64,000 nt of DNA from Sulfurimonas sp. HSL-3221 (lineage in GTDB: Bacteria > Campylobacterota > Campylobacteria > Campylobacterales > Sulfurimonadaceae): the NCBI RefSeq assembly GCF_021044585.1, contig NZ_CP087998.1:2108001-2172000 (forward strand), read 5' to 3'. The position numbers were made by a program, and so were the translations under genes. Under the pieces are notes generated by a model, which did no database searches, had not been told where the DNA came from, and saw only the letters and a list, made by a program, of their open reading frames with translations. Every line of letters starts with the position of its first letter. The first letter of the stretch is position 1. Shown one piece after another: positions 17,185 to 26,251 of the stretch.

Positions 17185-18124
17185 GTTCCCCCGCTCGGAA
17201 ACGCCCGTGACCACCCTGCTCCTCGACAAAGAGGCACAGCCCGTCGACGTTCAGGGAAGGGTCGATCTGGTCCTCTCCCCGTCGCTGTACTGGTTCCGTT
17301 CCGAAGCGCTTCCCGTCAAAACGGTCTTCCAGGCCAGAAAACTCGCCCCCTCCGTCTTTGACGCCATTGTTCCGGAGGGCATCTACAGCTACCATGTGCT
17401 TAAGCGCGACGACACCTTCTGGCTTTTTGCCTACAACGAAGAGCAGATCATCGGCACCATCGCCCGGTCGGGTATCCGCCCCACCGACGTCCGGCACCTC
17501 TATTTCGCCCAGACCGAATGCGCCGCCCTGGAAACCCCGCTGCGCCTCGGGGGGACGCGGATCCTCTCCAGCGTCGACGGCGTCGTCACGGAACTGCCCG
17601 CCCGGTATGCCGCCGATGCCGAGGATGCTCGCCATTTCTTCGAGAGCCATGCACGCCAAGGGCCCGCCGTCGGCATCACCCTTTACCACAGTGCCCTGCT
17701 GGACAAGAAGCAGTTCAAACGCCTCAGCATCGTCGCCGCCGTTTTCGCCCTGCTCTACGGCATCGAATATTTTACGGCCCGCGCGCATCTGGCCAGCGTG
17801 CTCGAGGAACAGGAGAAGATCGCGGAGACCTACCGCCTTCCCCAGACCTCTTTTGAGCGCAACGGGCTCATCAGCGCCCTGGAAAAGAAGCAGAAGCGTC
17901 AGACCCGGCTGCGGGAGACGGCCAAAGCCCTCTTTGACCTCCCCGCCGATGCGGAGAACCACCTGGAGCGTCTGACTCTAACCCCGCGTAACCTGACGGT
18001 CAGCGCCGTTTTCAAAGAACCGGCGAAGGCCGAGGCGTTCAAAAAAGCGCTCATGAACATCGGAACGATCTCCTCGGACAAACGTAAGGGCGACACCCTC
18101 TACCTGGAGGTGGCGTATGAATAA
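17168..18124 (+). CDS. gspL: GspL-like T2SS assembly protein
   Basis: GspL links the ATPase GspE to the inner-membrane platform. The 318-aa protein has a cytoplasmic part of about 180 residues (short for the actin-like domain of GspL), one TM helix at about 183-200, a coiled coil (about 203-255), and a ferredoxin-like periplasmic end (LTLTPRNLTVSAVFKEPAKAEAF in two parts). The start is TTG at 17168. Sequence identity to classical GspL is low, so the call leans on architecture and on position between gspK and the gspM-like gene. Confidence 0.62.
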   Translation: MQFPIKFPRSETPVTTLLLDKEAQPVDVQGRVDLVLSPSLYWFRSEALPVKTVFQARKLAPSVFDAIVPEGIYSYHVLKRDDTFWLFAYNEEQIIGTIARSGIRPTDVRHLYFAQTECAALETPLRLGGTRILSSVDGVVTELPARYAADAEDARHFFESHARQGPAVGITLYHSALLDKKQFKRLSIVAAVFALLYGIEYFTARAHLASVLEEQEKIAETYRLPQTSFERNGLISALEKKQKRQTRLRETAKALFDLPADAENHLERLTLTPRNLTVSAVFKEPAKAEAFKKALMNIGTISSDKRKGDTLYLEVAYE

Positions 18125-18524
18125 GATCAATATCGTCTATGTCTTCGGGGCGGCCCTTTTTCTCGCCCTGCTGATGTTCGTCCAGAGCAGCCGTACGGAG
18201 CACGCCGTCCAGAACGCCCTCAAAGAGAATGCCGAAACGGCACGGCTGGGCAAGCAGATCCGCACCGCGCAGCAGCAGTGGGATGACAGCAAGCAGCTCC
18301 AGCGCCGCATCGACGCCATCTTGATGCAGGGCGAGTTCAAATCCTTTGTGGACCGGAAAAACAAGAACGGACGCACCTACCAGGTACAGTTCACCCCGCT
18401 TCCGGCGCAGACCTTTGACCGCCTGACGACGAAACTCTTCAACACCCCGGTCACGATCTCGAAGATGACCGTCAGCCGGGGGAGCGACCAAAACGTCAGC
18501 CTGAGCGTGGAGTTTGCCCTATGA
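18117..18524 (+). CDS. gspM: GspM-like T2SS protein
   Basis: A 135-aa bitopic protein: TM helix at about 7-24, a coiled segment (about 30-75), and a small periplasmic ferredoxin-like domain (TYQVQFTPLP ... VTISKMTVSRG). This is the plan of GspM, the partner of GspL. It overlaps the gspL-like gene by 8 nt and the next gene by 4 nt (ATGA). Assigned by architecture and position. Confidence 0.6.
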   Translation: MNKINIVYVFGAALFLALLMFVQSSRTEHAVQNALKENAETARLGKQIRTAQQQWDDSKQLQRRIDAILMQGEFKSFVDRKNKNGRTYQVQFTPLPAQTFDRLTTKLFNTPVTISKMTVSRGSDQNVSLSVEFAL

Positions 18525-19051
18525 GCCGCGTGAAGATGCCCCTGCTCTATACTGCTGCCTTCGTGCTCTTCCTCCTCGTTTTCCTGCCGAAGACGGCCCT
18601 CTACCACGCGGCGGAGGAGCAGATCAAGCCCTTCGGCCTCGCCATCGCCGACGAAACCCCGGTGGACCGCGGGTTCGACTTCCTCCTCAGGGGCGGCAGC
18701 CTCTATTTCGAGGATCTGCACGTCGCGGACCTCGAACGGATCACCGTGACCCCATGGCTGCTTTACAATAGTGTCCGTATCGCCCCCTTTGCGTTTAGTC
18801 CGGATATGGAGGGGTTCACCCCGGCCGGCGTCGACGGCTTCAGCGTCACCTACTCCGTGCTTGATCCGCTGCATATCCGCCTGGAGGGTTCGGGGGCATT
18901 CGGCAGCGTTACCGGCGAGGTGGCCCTGATGGAGCGTAAGGTGACGATGGACCTGATCCCCTCCGCCGCCCTGCTCGCCAAGCGTCCCTTCTGGCTGAAA
19001 CAGCTGCGGAGCATCGAAGGAGGGGCATACCGCTATGAAACAACGTATTAA
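18521..19051 (+). CDS. GspN-like T2SS protein
   Basis: A 176-aa protein with an N-terminal TM helix (about 7-26) and a beta-rich exported domain (GFDFLLRGGSLYFEDLHVADL and similar strands, with LRLEG-like repeats), as in GspN. It overlaps gspM by 4 nt and gspC by 17 nt. GspN is an accessory subunit found only in some T2SSs; its role is unclear. The assignment rests on the C-K-L-M-N neighbourhood and the fold pattern. Confidence 0.5.
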   Translation: MSRVKMPLLYTAAFVLFLLVFLPKTALYHAAEEQIKPFGLAIADETPVDRGFDFLLRGGSLYFEDLHVADLERITVTPWLLYNSVRIAPFAFSPDMEGFTPAGVDGFSVTYSVLDPLHIRLEGSGAFGSVTGEVALMERKVTMDLIPSAALLAKRPFWLKQLRSIEGGAYRYETTY

Positions 19052-19844
19052 TCCGCTCTGGGTACGGCGCTTCATCGTTCTGGCCATCCTTGCCGCCGTC
19101 GCCAAAGCCCTGATGCTCGTGCTGGCAACGCAGCTTCCCTACGGGGGCGTGGAGCCGACCGTCGCCACGGGGGACAGCCTCAGCTACTCCCGCTACGCGC
19201 CCTCGCGTCTCTTCGGGATCGAAGCGCACAAAGCCGCGCCGAAAAGCAGCGGCAAGCAGACCGAGGTTTACCGCCTCGACGCCCTGACGCTCCGGGGGAT
19301 CTACCTCGAAGCGCATAACGCCTTCATCCTCGTCGAAGAGGGAGTGAAGACCGAACTCTTCTCCATCGGCGACCGTTACAAGCGCTATACCCTCGTCGAC
19401 ATCCTCCCCGCCAAAGCGATCTTTGAAAAAGACGGGCAGCGCTATGCCCTCGCCTTCAAAGAGGAGAACATGGGGCCTGTCGCGACCGCCGCGGTGCCGT
19501 CATCATCCGTTGTCACCCAGAACGGCTTCACCTCCATCAAACGCAAGGAAGTGCGCTACTACTCCGAACACTTCGACGCGATCTGGCAAAACATCAAAAT
19601 CCAGGAGGTCTACCGGAACAAGAAGCTCACCGGCTTCGAGGTCAAATGGATCAAAAAGGATTCGATCTTTGCTAAAATGGGACTACAGGAGCACGACATC
19701 ATTACCGGCATCAACGGCAAACCCCTCACCTCCGTGGCAGAGGTGCTAAAGCTCTACAAGAACATGGACCAGATCGACAACCTGACCCTGGATATCCAGC
19801 GAAACAACACAGAAAGGCAGCTTGACTATGCAATTTACGACTAA
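19035..19844 (+). CDS. gspC: T2SS inner-membrane protein GspC with PDZ domain
   Basis: GspC ties the inner-membrane platform to the secretin GspD. The 269-aa protein has a TM helix (about 12-32), an HR domain (LRGIYLEAHNAFILVEEG ... YKRYTLVDILPAKAIFE, about 90-140), and a C-terminal PDZ domain (about 185-265) with the carboxylate-binding turn and IKKDSIFAKMGLQEHDIITGINGK. It overlaps the upstream gene by 17 nt and gspD by 17 nt. Confidence 0.85.
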   Translation: MKQRINPLWVRRFIVLAILAAVAKALMLVLATQLPYGGVEPTVATGDSLSYSRYAPSRLFGIEAHKAAPKSSGKQTEVYRLDALTLRGIYLEAHNAFILVEEGVKTELFSIGDRYKRYTLVDILPAKAIFEKDGQRYALAFKEENMGPVATAAVPSSSVVTQNGFTSIKRKEVRYYSEHFDAIWQNIKIQEVYRNKKLTGFEVKWIKKDSIFAKMGLQEHDIITGINGKPLTSVAEVLKLYKNMDQIDNLTLDIQRNNTERQLDYAIYD

Positions 19845-21735
19845 ACTCCTCACCCTGCTCGTCGCGGGGGCCCTGGCATTCGGCACTGCCGCGGCCGCAC
19901 GCGAACAGGTCAATCTGAAGCTCCAGGACATCAAGATCGAGGAGCTGATCAAGATGGTCGGCAAAGCCAACGGCAAGAATATCCTGCTGGACAAGCCGAT
20001 CCCCGGCACCGTCAACTTCGTCTCCTCCACGCCCATCTACAAAGACGAGCTCTTTACGATCCTGCTCTCCGTGCTTAACAGCAAGGGCTTTACGATGGTG
20101 CAGGAGGGAAGCTACCTGAAAATCGTCCGCCAGAACGTTGCCGTCAAGGAGAACCTGCCGATCACTGCCCGCAGCGGTTCGGCGCTGATGCAGACGCGCT
20201 TTATCTCCGCCAAAAACGAGAACATCGACGTGATCGCGGCAAAGGTCCGCCAGTTCCTCTCCCCGGCCGGAAAACTGCTGACGATCAAAGAGAACAACAT
20301 GATGATCGTCAGTGACACCCCGGGCAATATCGGCGTGATTGAGACGATCGTCAAGAAGATCGACCGGGATCAGGCCAAAGACGTCCGCGCCGAATTTATC
20401 CTGCTCTCCAGTGCCAAAGCGAGCCGCCTGGCCGCCTCCATCACCAAGATCGCCAAAGCGATCATCAACCAAAAAGTCGAGAACAACAAGGTCGAGATCC
20501 TCAGCGACGACGCCACCAACGCCATTATTATTCTCGCGACCCAGGAAAACATCGACAAGTTGACCCCGCTCATCAGCCGTCTCGATGAAAAAGACGACTC
20601 GACCAATCAGCGCCTGACGATCATCCCTCTCGAGAACAGCGAAGCCAAGAACGTCGTCGCTTCCCTGCAGGCGGTACTGGACAAGAAAAAGTATGCCAAA
20701 GAGGCCGACAAGCCGACGGTGAGCGTCTATGACGAACTCAATGCCCTCGTCGTCTCCGGTCTGGATTCCGACATCAACGATATCCGTGCCATGATCAAAG
20801 TCCTCGACGTCGAAAAGCCGCAGGTCTTCGTCAAAGCCCGCATCATCGAGATCAACCAGAATATGGCCGACAGTATCGGTGTCAAATACGGTCTCGCGGG
20901 CGGGGCCGTCACCGATGCCGGCCTCTTCACCTTCGCCGCCGATCTCGGCGGCGCGGCCATCGCCTTTGACGGCGGCGGGCTGATCAATCTCAGCAGCGCC
21001 ACCTTCGACTCGGGAATCGCCTTCGGCGCCACGATCGACTTCCTTGCCAGCAACGGCGCGGCGAACACCCTGTCGCAGCCGACCCTGCTCTGTGTCAACA
21101 ACCAGGAGTCCTCCATCTACGTCGGGCGCACCGAGCCCATCGTCACCTCCACCGCCCAGGCCGCCGACACCACCTCCGTCGCGCGCAACACCTACACCCG
21201 CGAAGATATCGGTCTGACCCTCAAGATCAAACCGCGCCTCTCCCAGGGGAACAAGGTGACCCTGATCACGACGGCCAAACTCGAGGACATTCTCAACAGC
21301 TCCGTCGCGGGGCTTCCGAGCACGACCAAGCGTGAAGTCGTCACCACCGCCATTGTCGGCAACGGAGAAAGCGTCATTATCGGGGGGCTTATCTACGACA
21401 AGAACCGCGACGAAGCGCAGGGGATCCCCTACCTGCGCGACATCCCGCTCATCGGCGGCCTCTTCGACTGGCGATACAGTACCCACGAGAAGATCAACCT
21501 CGTCATCGTCCTGACGCCGTTTATCGTCCGCAACAGTGACGAGATGACGAAGATACGCAAACTGCTCCAGGAACTTGACGGTATCCAGGACGAATACGAA
21601 AAACTGATTGAGCAGAAACTCGAAGAGCGCAAAGAGGAGCTTGACAAGGATGCCTCCGACAGCAACACGAACGATGCTTCCCAGACATCCGCATCCGACA
21701 GCGCCCTCTCCGTCATCACTCCGGTCAAGCGGTAA
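19828..21735 (+). CDS. gspD: T2SS secretin GspD
   Basis: Outer-membrane secretin that forms the exit channel. The 635-aa protein has a signal peptide (about 1-25), an N0 domain (NLKLQDIKIEELIKMVGK), N1-N3 ring domains (about 100-330), the secretin barrel (VFVKARIIEINQNMADSIG ... IIGGLIYD ... IPLIGGLFDWR ... VIVLTPFIV), and a polar C-terminal S-domain-like tail rich in Glu, Asp and Ser. ATG 19828 is preferred to TTG 19822 because AAAGG is then 10 nt away and the signal peptide starts cleanly. The stop lies 2 nt before gspE. Confidence 0.94.
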   Translation: MQFTTKLLTLLVAGALAFGTAAAAREQVNLKLQDIKIEELIKMVGKANGKNILLDKPIPGTVNFVSSTPIYKDELFTILLSVLNSKGFTMVQEGSYLKIVRQNVAVKENLPITARSGSALMQTRFISAKNENIDVIAAKVRQFLSPAGKLLTIKENNMMIVSDTPGNIGVIETIVKKIDRDQAKDVRAEFILLSSAKASRLAASITKIAKAIINQKVENNKVEILSDDATNAIIILATQENIDKLTPLISRLDEKDDSTNQRLTIIPLENSEAKNVVASLQAVLDKKKYAKEADKPTVSVYDELNALVVSGLDSDINDIRAMIKVLDVEKPQVFVKARIIEINQNMADSIGVKYGLAGGAVTDAGLFTFAADLGGAAIAFDGGGLINLSSATFDSGIAFGATIDFLASNGAANTLSQPTLLCVNNQESSIYVGRTEPIVTSTAQAADTTSVARNTYTREDIGLTLKIKPRLSQGNKVTLITTAKLEDILNSSVAGLPSTTKREVVTTAIVGNGESVIIGGLIYDKNRDEAQGIPYLRDIPLIGGLFDWRYSTHEKINLVIVLTPFIVRNSDEMTKIRKLLQELDGIQDEYEKLIEQKLEERKEELDKDASDSNTNDASQTSASDSALSVITPVKR

Positions 21736-21737
21736 CC

Positions 21738-23252
21738 ATGCTGAACATACCCGAACTCGAAGGTGTCGACCTCAAACCCCACCCGCTTGAGTCCGTCGAC
21801 CTGAACCTCAGCCTGCGCAGCTACGTGCTCTTCAGCGAGATCGACGGCGAGGTCCATATCGTTCTTGGGCGGGCACACCTCTCCCAATCCTTCGATTTCC
21901 TGGCCAAATTCGACCTCGACCTCCCCCTCGTCATCGTCGATGCCGACTCCTTTGACCGCCTCTACAACAAGTTCCTAGAGATCCGGACCGACTCCGAGCT
22001 CAGCGGGATTGAACAGGAGCAGGAGGAGATCGAAGAGGAGGAGATGTCGCTTTCGGACTTCCTGCACACCTCTTCGGACCTGCTGACCAGCGAAGAGTCC
22101 GCGCCGGTCATCAAGTTCGTCAACGCCCTCTTCTACCAGGCCGTCAAACAGCGCGCCTCGGATATCCACGTCGAGGTGCACGAATACAAGGGCGAAGTGC
22201 GTTTCCGCGTCGACGGGGCATTGACCAAGCATGCCGACATCGAGAAACGGGTCGCCAACCTCATCATCAGCCGTATCAAGGTCATCTCCAACCTCGACAT
22301 CGCCGAAAAACGCATCCCCCAGGACGGCCGTACCCACGTCAAGATCGCGGGAAAGACCCTCGACGTCCGGGTCTCCGTCCTGCCGACCTACTACGGCGAA
22401 CGGGTCGTAATGCGTATGCTGATGCAGTCCGAGGACATTCCCCATCTCGAGGGGCTCGGCTTCGACCACGCCCTTACCAAGCACCTCGACGAGATGCTCA
22501 AACACTCCCACGGCATCATCCTCGTCACGGGACCGACGGGGAGCGGGAAGTCGACGACGCTGCACGCCTTTTTGCAGCAGGTGGCGACTCCCGATATCAA
22601 CATCATCACCGTCGAAGACCCCGTCGAGTACAAGGCCGACAACATCAACCAGGTCCAGACCAACGCCAAAGCGGGCCTGACGTTCGCCTCGGGGCTGCGC
22701 TCCATCCTGCGCCAGGACCCCGATGTCGTCATGGTCGGGGAGATCCGCGACAGCGAAACGGCCGAGATCGCCATCCAGGCCGCTTTGACCGGCCACCTGG
22801 TCTTCTCTACCCTGCACACCAACAACGCTACCGCCTCGATCACCCGTCTCGTCGATATGGGCATAGAGCAGTTCCTCATCAGCTCTTCGCTGCTGGGGGT
22901 TCTTGCCCAGCGCCTTGTGCGCAAACTCTGCCCCGAGTGCAAACAGCAGACCGTCCTCGCCGACGAGTATGCCGAAGAGCTTGACCTTCCCAAAGGAGCG
23001 GTCGTCTTCGAGGAGCAGGGGTGCAAAGCATGCAACTACACCGGGTACGCCGGCCGCCAGGCGATCGGTGAGTTCTTCGAGATGACCGATGAGCTCGTCG
23101 CGATGCTCAAGGACCAGATCAACGACCACGACCTCCGGGCCAAGGCGATCGCCCTGGGGATGACGCCCCTCTCCGGCCAGCTCAAAACCCTGCTGCTGAA
23201 CGGAACGACTTCCCTGCACGAGATCATCCGCGTCGGGGTCAAGGACGCCTGA
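21738..23252 (+). CDS. gspE: T2SS ATPase GspE
   Basis: Hexameric cytoplasmic ATPase that drives pseudopilus assembly. The 504-aa protein has an N-terminal GspL-binding region (1-110), Walker A GPTGSGKSTT (about 262-271), an Asp box (TVEDPVEY), Walker B (VVMVGEIRDSETAEIA), a His box (STLHTN), and the four-Cys zinc motif LCPEC...GCKAC. All catalytic residues are present. The stop overlaps the next start (TGATG). Confidence 0.95.
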   Translation: MLNIPELEGVDLKPHPLESVDLNLSLRSYVLFSEIDGEVHIVLGRAHLSQSFDFLAKFDLDLPLVIVDADSFDRLYNKFLEIRTDSELSGIEQEQEEIEEEEMSLSDFLHTSSDLLTSEESAPVIKFVNALFYQAVKQRASDIHVEVHEYKGEVRFRVDGALTKHADIEKRVANLIISRIKVISNLDIAEKRIPQDGRTHVKIAGKTLDVRVSVLPTYYGERVVMRMLMQSEDIPHLEGLGFDHALTKHLDEMLKHSHGIILVTGPTGSGKSTTLHAFLQQVATPDINIITVEDPVEYKADNINQVQTNAKAGLTFASGLRSILRQDPDVVMVGEIRDSETAEIAIQAALTGHLVFSTLHTNNATASITRLVDMGIEQFLISSSLLGVLAQRLVRKLCPECKQQTVLADEYAEELDLPKGAVVFEEQGCKACNYTGYAGRQAIGEFFEMTDELVAMLKDQINDHDLRAKAIALGMTPLSGQLKTLLLNGTTSLHEIIRVGVKDA

Positions 23253-23725
23253 TGCGTCCCGCCTTCACCCTCGTCGAAGTGTTGGCCGCCGTCGCGATCG
23301 CAGCGATCGCGGGAGCGGCCCTGCTGAAAATGAACAGTTCCAACCTCTTCTTCCTCGGCCAGCTTGAACAGACCTCCCGCATGACCGAGGATCTCGCCGT
23401 CGCATCCCTGCATGCCGACAAACGCTTCCACCGCAGCGACAAGACGCTGTACGACCTGCTGCGCGACAGCTACACCATCGAAAACGACGACCTGCGTGCC
23501 TACCTGAAATCCCAGCAGTTCCGCTACACGGAAACCCTGGTCGACACCATCTCATTCGATACCGGGATGCTGACCGAAGGTGCGGAGACGGGCAAGGAGT
23601 TCGGTGCCAGGGACATCGAGGCCGCAGGCGCCGTGCCGCCGATCCAATTCGAACTTATCCAGGTGACACTCAGCGCCGAACGCCGGCACGGTTCCATGCT
23701 CACCATCAGGCCGATCTCCCAATGA
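23252..23725 (+). CDS. T2SS minor pseudopilin (GspI-like)
   Basis: A 157-aa prepilin with a very short leader and the site PA/FTLVEVLAAVAIAAIAG, Glu at +5. The exported domain is helical then beta-rich (RYTETLVDTISFD). It overlaps gspE by 1 nt and the next pseudopilin by 4 nt. The short leader and position before a GspJ-like gene suggest GspI, which nucleates the tip with J and K. Confidence 0.65.
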   Translation: MRPAFTLVEVLAAVAIAAIAGAALLKMNSSNLFFLGQLEQTSRMTEDLAVASLHADKRFHRSDKTLYDLLRDSYTIENDDLRAYLKSQQFRYTETLVDTISFDTGMLTEGAETGKEFGARDIEAAGAVPPIQFELIQVTLSAERRHGSMLTIRPISQ

Positions 23726-24336
23726 AACGCACCGCCTTTACCCTGATGGAACTGCTGATCTCCGTCGTCCTGATCGCCATGCTGGCACTTTTCCTCTACG
23801 GGGCCCTCGGCGGAAGCCGCGCCAGCAATCAGACCATGCAGCGCCACGCCGATGCGGAGGCCAAACGGCTCAAACAGTTTACGCTGCTCTACCGCGACTG
23901 CGTCGAGTCCTACGCCTTCGGCGTACTCTCCACCAATGACAAGCACTACCAGGTGCTGCAGTTGCAGACAAAGAACTCCCTCTACGGCATCGCCGCGCCG
24001 TATGTGACCTACTTCGTCCATGCGGAGACCCTGCAGCTTGTGCGCCTGGAAGCCGCCTTTCCCATTGCCCTGCCGGTGCCCTACGACGACAAGGAACGCA
24101 TCCACGTCAACGTCATCGACAGCGATGTGACGGACTTTAATATCTATACAGGGAAGGTGAAAGAGACGCAGGATAGCAATGCCACCACCGCAGCGGGCGA
24201 CTCTGCGGCTGCCGCCGCGGGTGCAGGGGGTTCTACAGCAACACTGGAAGGGGGAGCCCGCACGATAAAGCCCCACCTGCTCTATCTGAAAACCAAGGGG
24301 ACGCAGCAACCGCTGCTGATGGAGCTTGCTTTCTAA
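23722..24336 (+). CDS. T2SS minor pseudopilin (GspJ-like)
   Basis: A 204-aa prepilin: leader MKRTA, site A/FTLMELLISVVLIAMLA with Glu at +5, then an exported domain with several beta strands and a low-complexity Ala/Gly/Ser loop at about 150-170. The size is close to GspJ. It is the last gene of the plus-strand arm and converges on dxs with 6 nt between stops. No prepilin peptidase (GspO) gene is in the window. Confidence 0.62.
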   Translation: MKRTAFTLMELLISVVLIAMLALFLYGALGGSRASNQTMQRHADAEAKRLKQFTLLYRDCVESYAFGVLSTNDKHYQVLQLQTKNSLYGIAAPYVTYFVHAETLQLVRLEAAFPIALPVPYDDKERIHVNVIDSDVTDFNIYTGKVKETQDSNATTAAGDSAAAAAGAGGSTATLEGGARTIKPHLLYLKTKGTQQPLLMELAF

Positions 24337-24342
24337 GAGGCC

Positions 24343-26178
24343 TTACACCTCCTGAAGGGTTGCTCGGATCCTCTCCGCGAGCTGTTCGGGGCGCAGCCCC
24401 AAGGACGCTTCCACTTTGAGCGTCGCGCCGTGGGTGATGAAGGCGTCTGCGTACTCAAAGCTTTGCAGACGGACATCTCCGATCCCCTCCGCGGCAAGCC
24501 ACTCCAGCAGGGCGCTTCCCACACCGCCCGCGGCGGCAGAATCGCTGAAAACGTACCAGCGCTTGTGGCGGGTCGAGAGCATTCGGAGCAGTTCCGCATC
24601 GAGGGGCTTGGCGAAGCGCAGGTCCAGCAGGGCCGCAGGTATGCCGAGCTGTAAGAGGGTCTGCGCCGCGCGGCCGACCCCGTTACCGTACCCGATCAGC
24701 AGCAGATCGCTCTGCGCCTCGATCAGCAGCTCCGCCTTGCCGTATTCGAACGGCGCCGACTCCGGCAGCTCCGCCTCCAAAAATGCGCCCCGGGGGTAGC
24801 GCAGACCGAGCGGGCGGTCGAAGGCCGCCGCGAAAGCCACGGCCTGATGCATCGACTTTTCGTCACGCGGGGCGCAGAGCGTCATGTTCGGGATCGCACG
24901 CAGGAAACTGATATCAAAGGCTCCCTGGTGCGTCTCGCCGTCCTCGCCGACGATCCCCGCACGGTCCATCGCAAAAACGACCGGAAGGTCCATCAGACAG
25001 ACATCGTGGATCACCTGGTCGTACCCGCGCTGCAAAAAGGTGGAGTAGATCGTACAGAAAGGTTTGAACCCCTCTTTGGCCAGTGCACCCATCGACGTCA
25101 CGGCGTGCTGCTCGGCGATCGCCACGTCCCAGAAACGGTCGGGATACTTCTCGAGCAGGGGCGTCAGGCCGGTGCCGCTCGGCATCGCCGCCGTGACGCC
25201 GACGACCTTCTCATCACGGTCGGCCTGATGCATCAGCGCCTCGGTGTAGATCTGTGTCGCACTCTTGCTTCCCCCGCTTTTCTTCCGCGAGATGCCGCTG
25301 TCGATATCAAAGGGACCGACACCGTGCCACTGTTCGTGCTGACCCTCGGCGATTTTGTACCCTTTGCCTTTGACGGTCTGGGCATGGATGATCACCGGTT
25401 TGCCCATCGCACGGGCCGTCTCGAAGGTCTCGACAAGACGCTTGATATCGTGTCCGTCGACGGGGCCGATATACTCTATGCCCATCTCCTCGAAAATGAT
25501 GCCAGGCGTGATCAGCTTGAACGACTCTTCGAAGCGCTTGGCCAGGTAGTGCGCCCCTTCGCCGAAATGGTCCACGAAGGTCTCCGTGCCGCGTTTGATC
25601 TTCTGGTAGAGCGGGCTCGCCATGGCGGAGCTGAGCATGCGGCTCACGGCCCCGATCGGCTTGGCGATGCTCATCTCGTTGTCGTTAAGAATGATCACCA
25701 TCGGATATTCGCGCTCGCCCAGTTCGTTAAGCGCCTCGTAGGCCATCCCCGCGCTCAGCGCCCCGTCGCCGATCATCACGACGGGAATCCGCTCGTGCTG
25801 CTCCTGTTTGAGCGCGATCGCCTTCGCGGCGCCGACGCCGAGGGAGATGGAGGTAGAGGAGTGTCCCGCGACATAGTAGTCGTGCTCGCTCTCCTTGGGC
25901 TTCGTGTAGCCGCTGAGGCCGTCGAACTGGCGCAGGGTGGCGAACTCCTCCCAACGCCCTGTCAGCAGCTTATGGGCGTAGGCCTGATGGGAGACATCGA
26001 AAATAAAGGGGTCTTTGGATGAATCAAACACCGCATGCATCGCCACGATCAGCTCGGTCGCCCCCAGGGTGGAGCTCAGGTGCCCGCCGTTGGTACTGAC
26101 CACGTCCAGGATCCGCTCCCGGATCGCGCGGCACTGTGCCTCCAGCGCTTCATAATCGTGCAATGGTTTTTGATTCAT
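24343..26178 (-). CDS. dxs: 1-deoxy-D-xylulose-5-phosphate synthase
   Basis: First enzyme of the methylerythritol-phosphate route to isoprenoids: joins pyruvate and glyceraldehyde-3-phosphate using thiamine diphosphate. The 611-aa protein has an active-site His in GGHLSSTLG, the TPP-binding GDGALSAGMAYEALNE, the transketolase-like central domain (DRAGIVGEDGETHQGAFD), and a C-terminal domain. I start at ATG 26178, which matches the family N-terminus; the frame is open 39 codons further but that part is unlike the family. In Campylobacter dxs follows fliH; here it follows the FliF/FliG-like gene. Confidence 0.96.
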   Translation of the reverse strand: MNQKPLHDYEALEAQCRAIRERILDVVSTNGGHLSSTLGATELIVAMHAVFDSSKDPFIFDVSHQAYAHKLLTGRWEEFATLRQFDGLSGYTKPKESEHDYYVAGHSSTSISLGVGAAKAIALKQEQHERIPVVMIGDGALSAGMAYEALNELGEREYPMVIILNDNEMSIAKPIGAVSRMLSSAMASPLYQKIKRGTETFVDHFGEGAHYLAKRFEESFKLITPGIIFEEMGIEYIGPVDGHDIKRLVETFETARAMGKPVIIHAQTVKGKGYKIAEGQHEQWHGVGPFDIDSGISRKKSGGSKSATQIYTEALMHQADRDEKVVGVTAAMPSGTGLTPLLEKYPDRFWDVAIAEQHAVTSMGALAKEGFKPFCTIYSTFLQRGYDQVIHDVCLMDLPVVFAMDRAGIVGEDGETHQGAFDISFLRAIPNMTLCAPRDEKSMHQAVAFAAAFDRPLGLRYPRGAFLEAELPESAPFEYGKAELLIEAQSDLLLIGYGNGVGRAAQTLLQLGIPAALLDLRFAKPLDAELLRMLSTRHKRWYVFSDSAAAGGVGSALLEWLAAEGIGDVRLQSFEYADAFITHGATLKVEASLGLRPEQLAERIRATLQEV

Positions 26179-26251
26179 CCTATCCTCGTACAATGGCCTC
26201 TCCCTGAAAAGGGGGAAAAAGGTGAAGCATATTAGCGAAAAGGGGCTATTA

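Noticed and set aside
19726..21486. 586-codon open frame opposite gspD
   Set aside because: Antisense shadow of the secretin gene; low-complexity Asp/Gly-rich translation.
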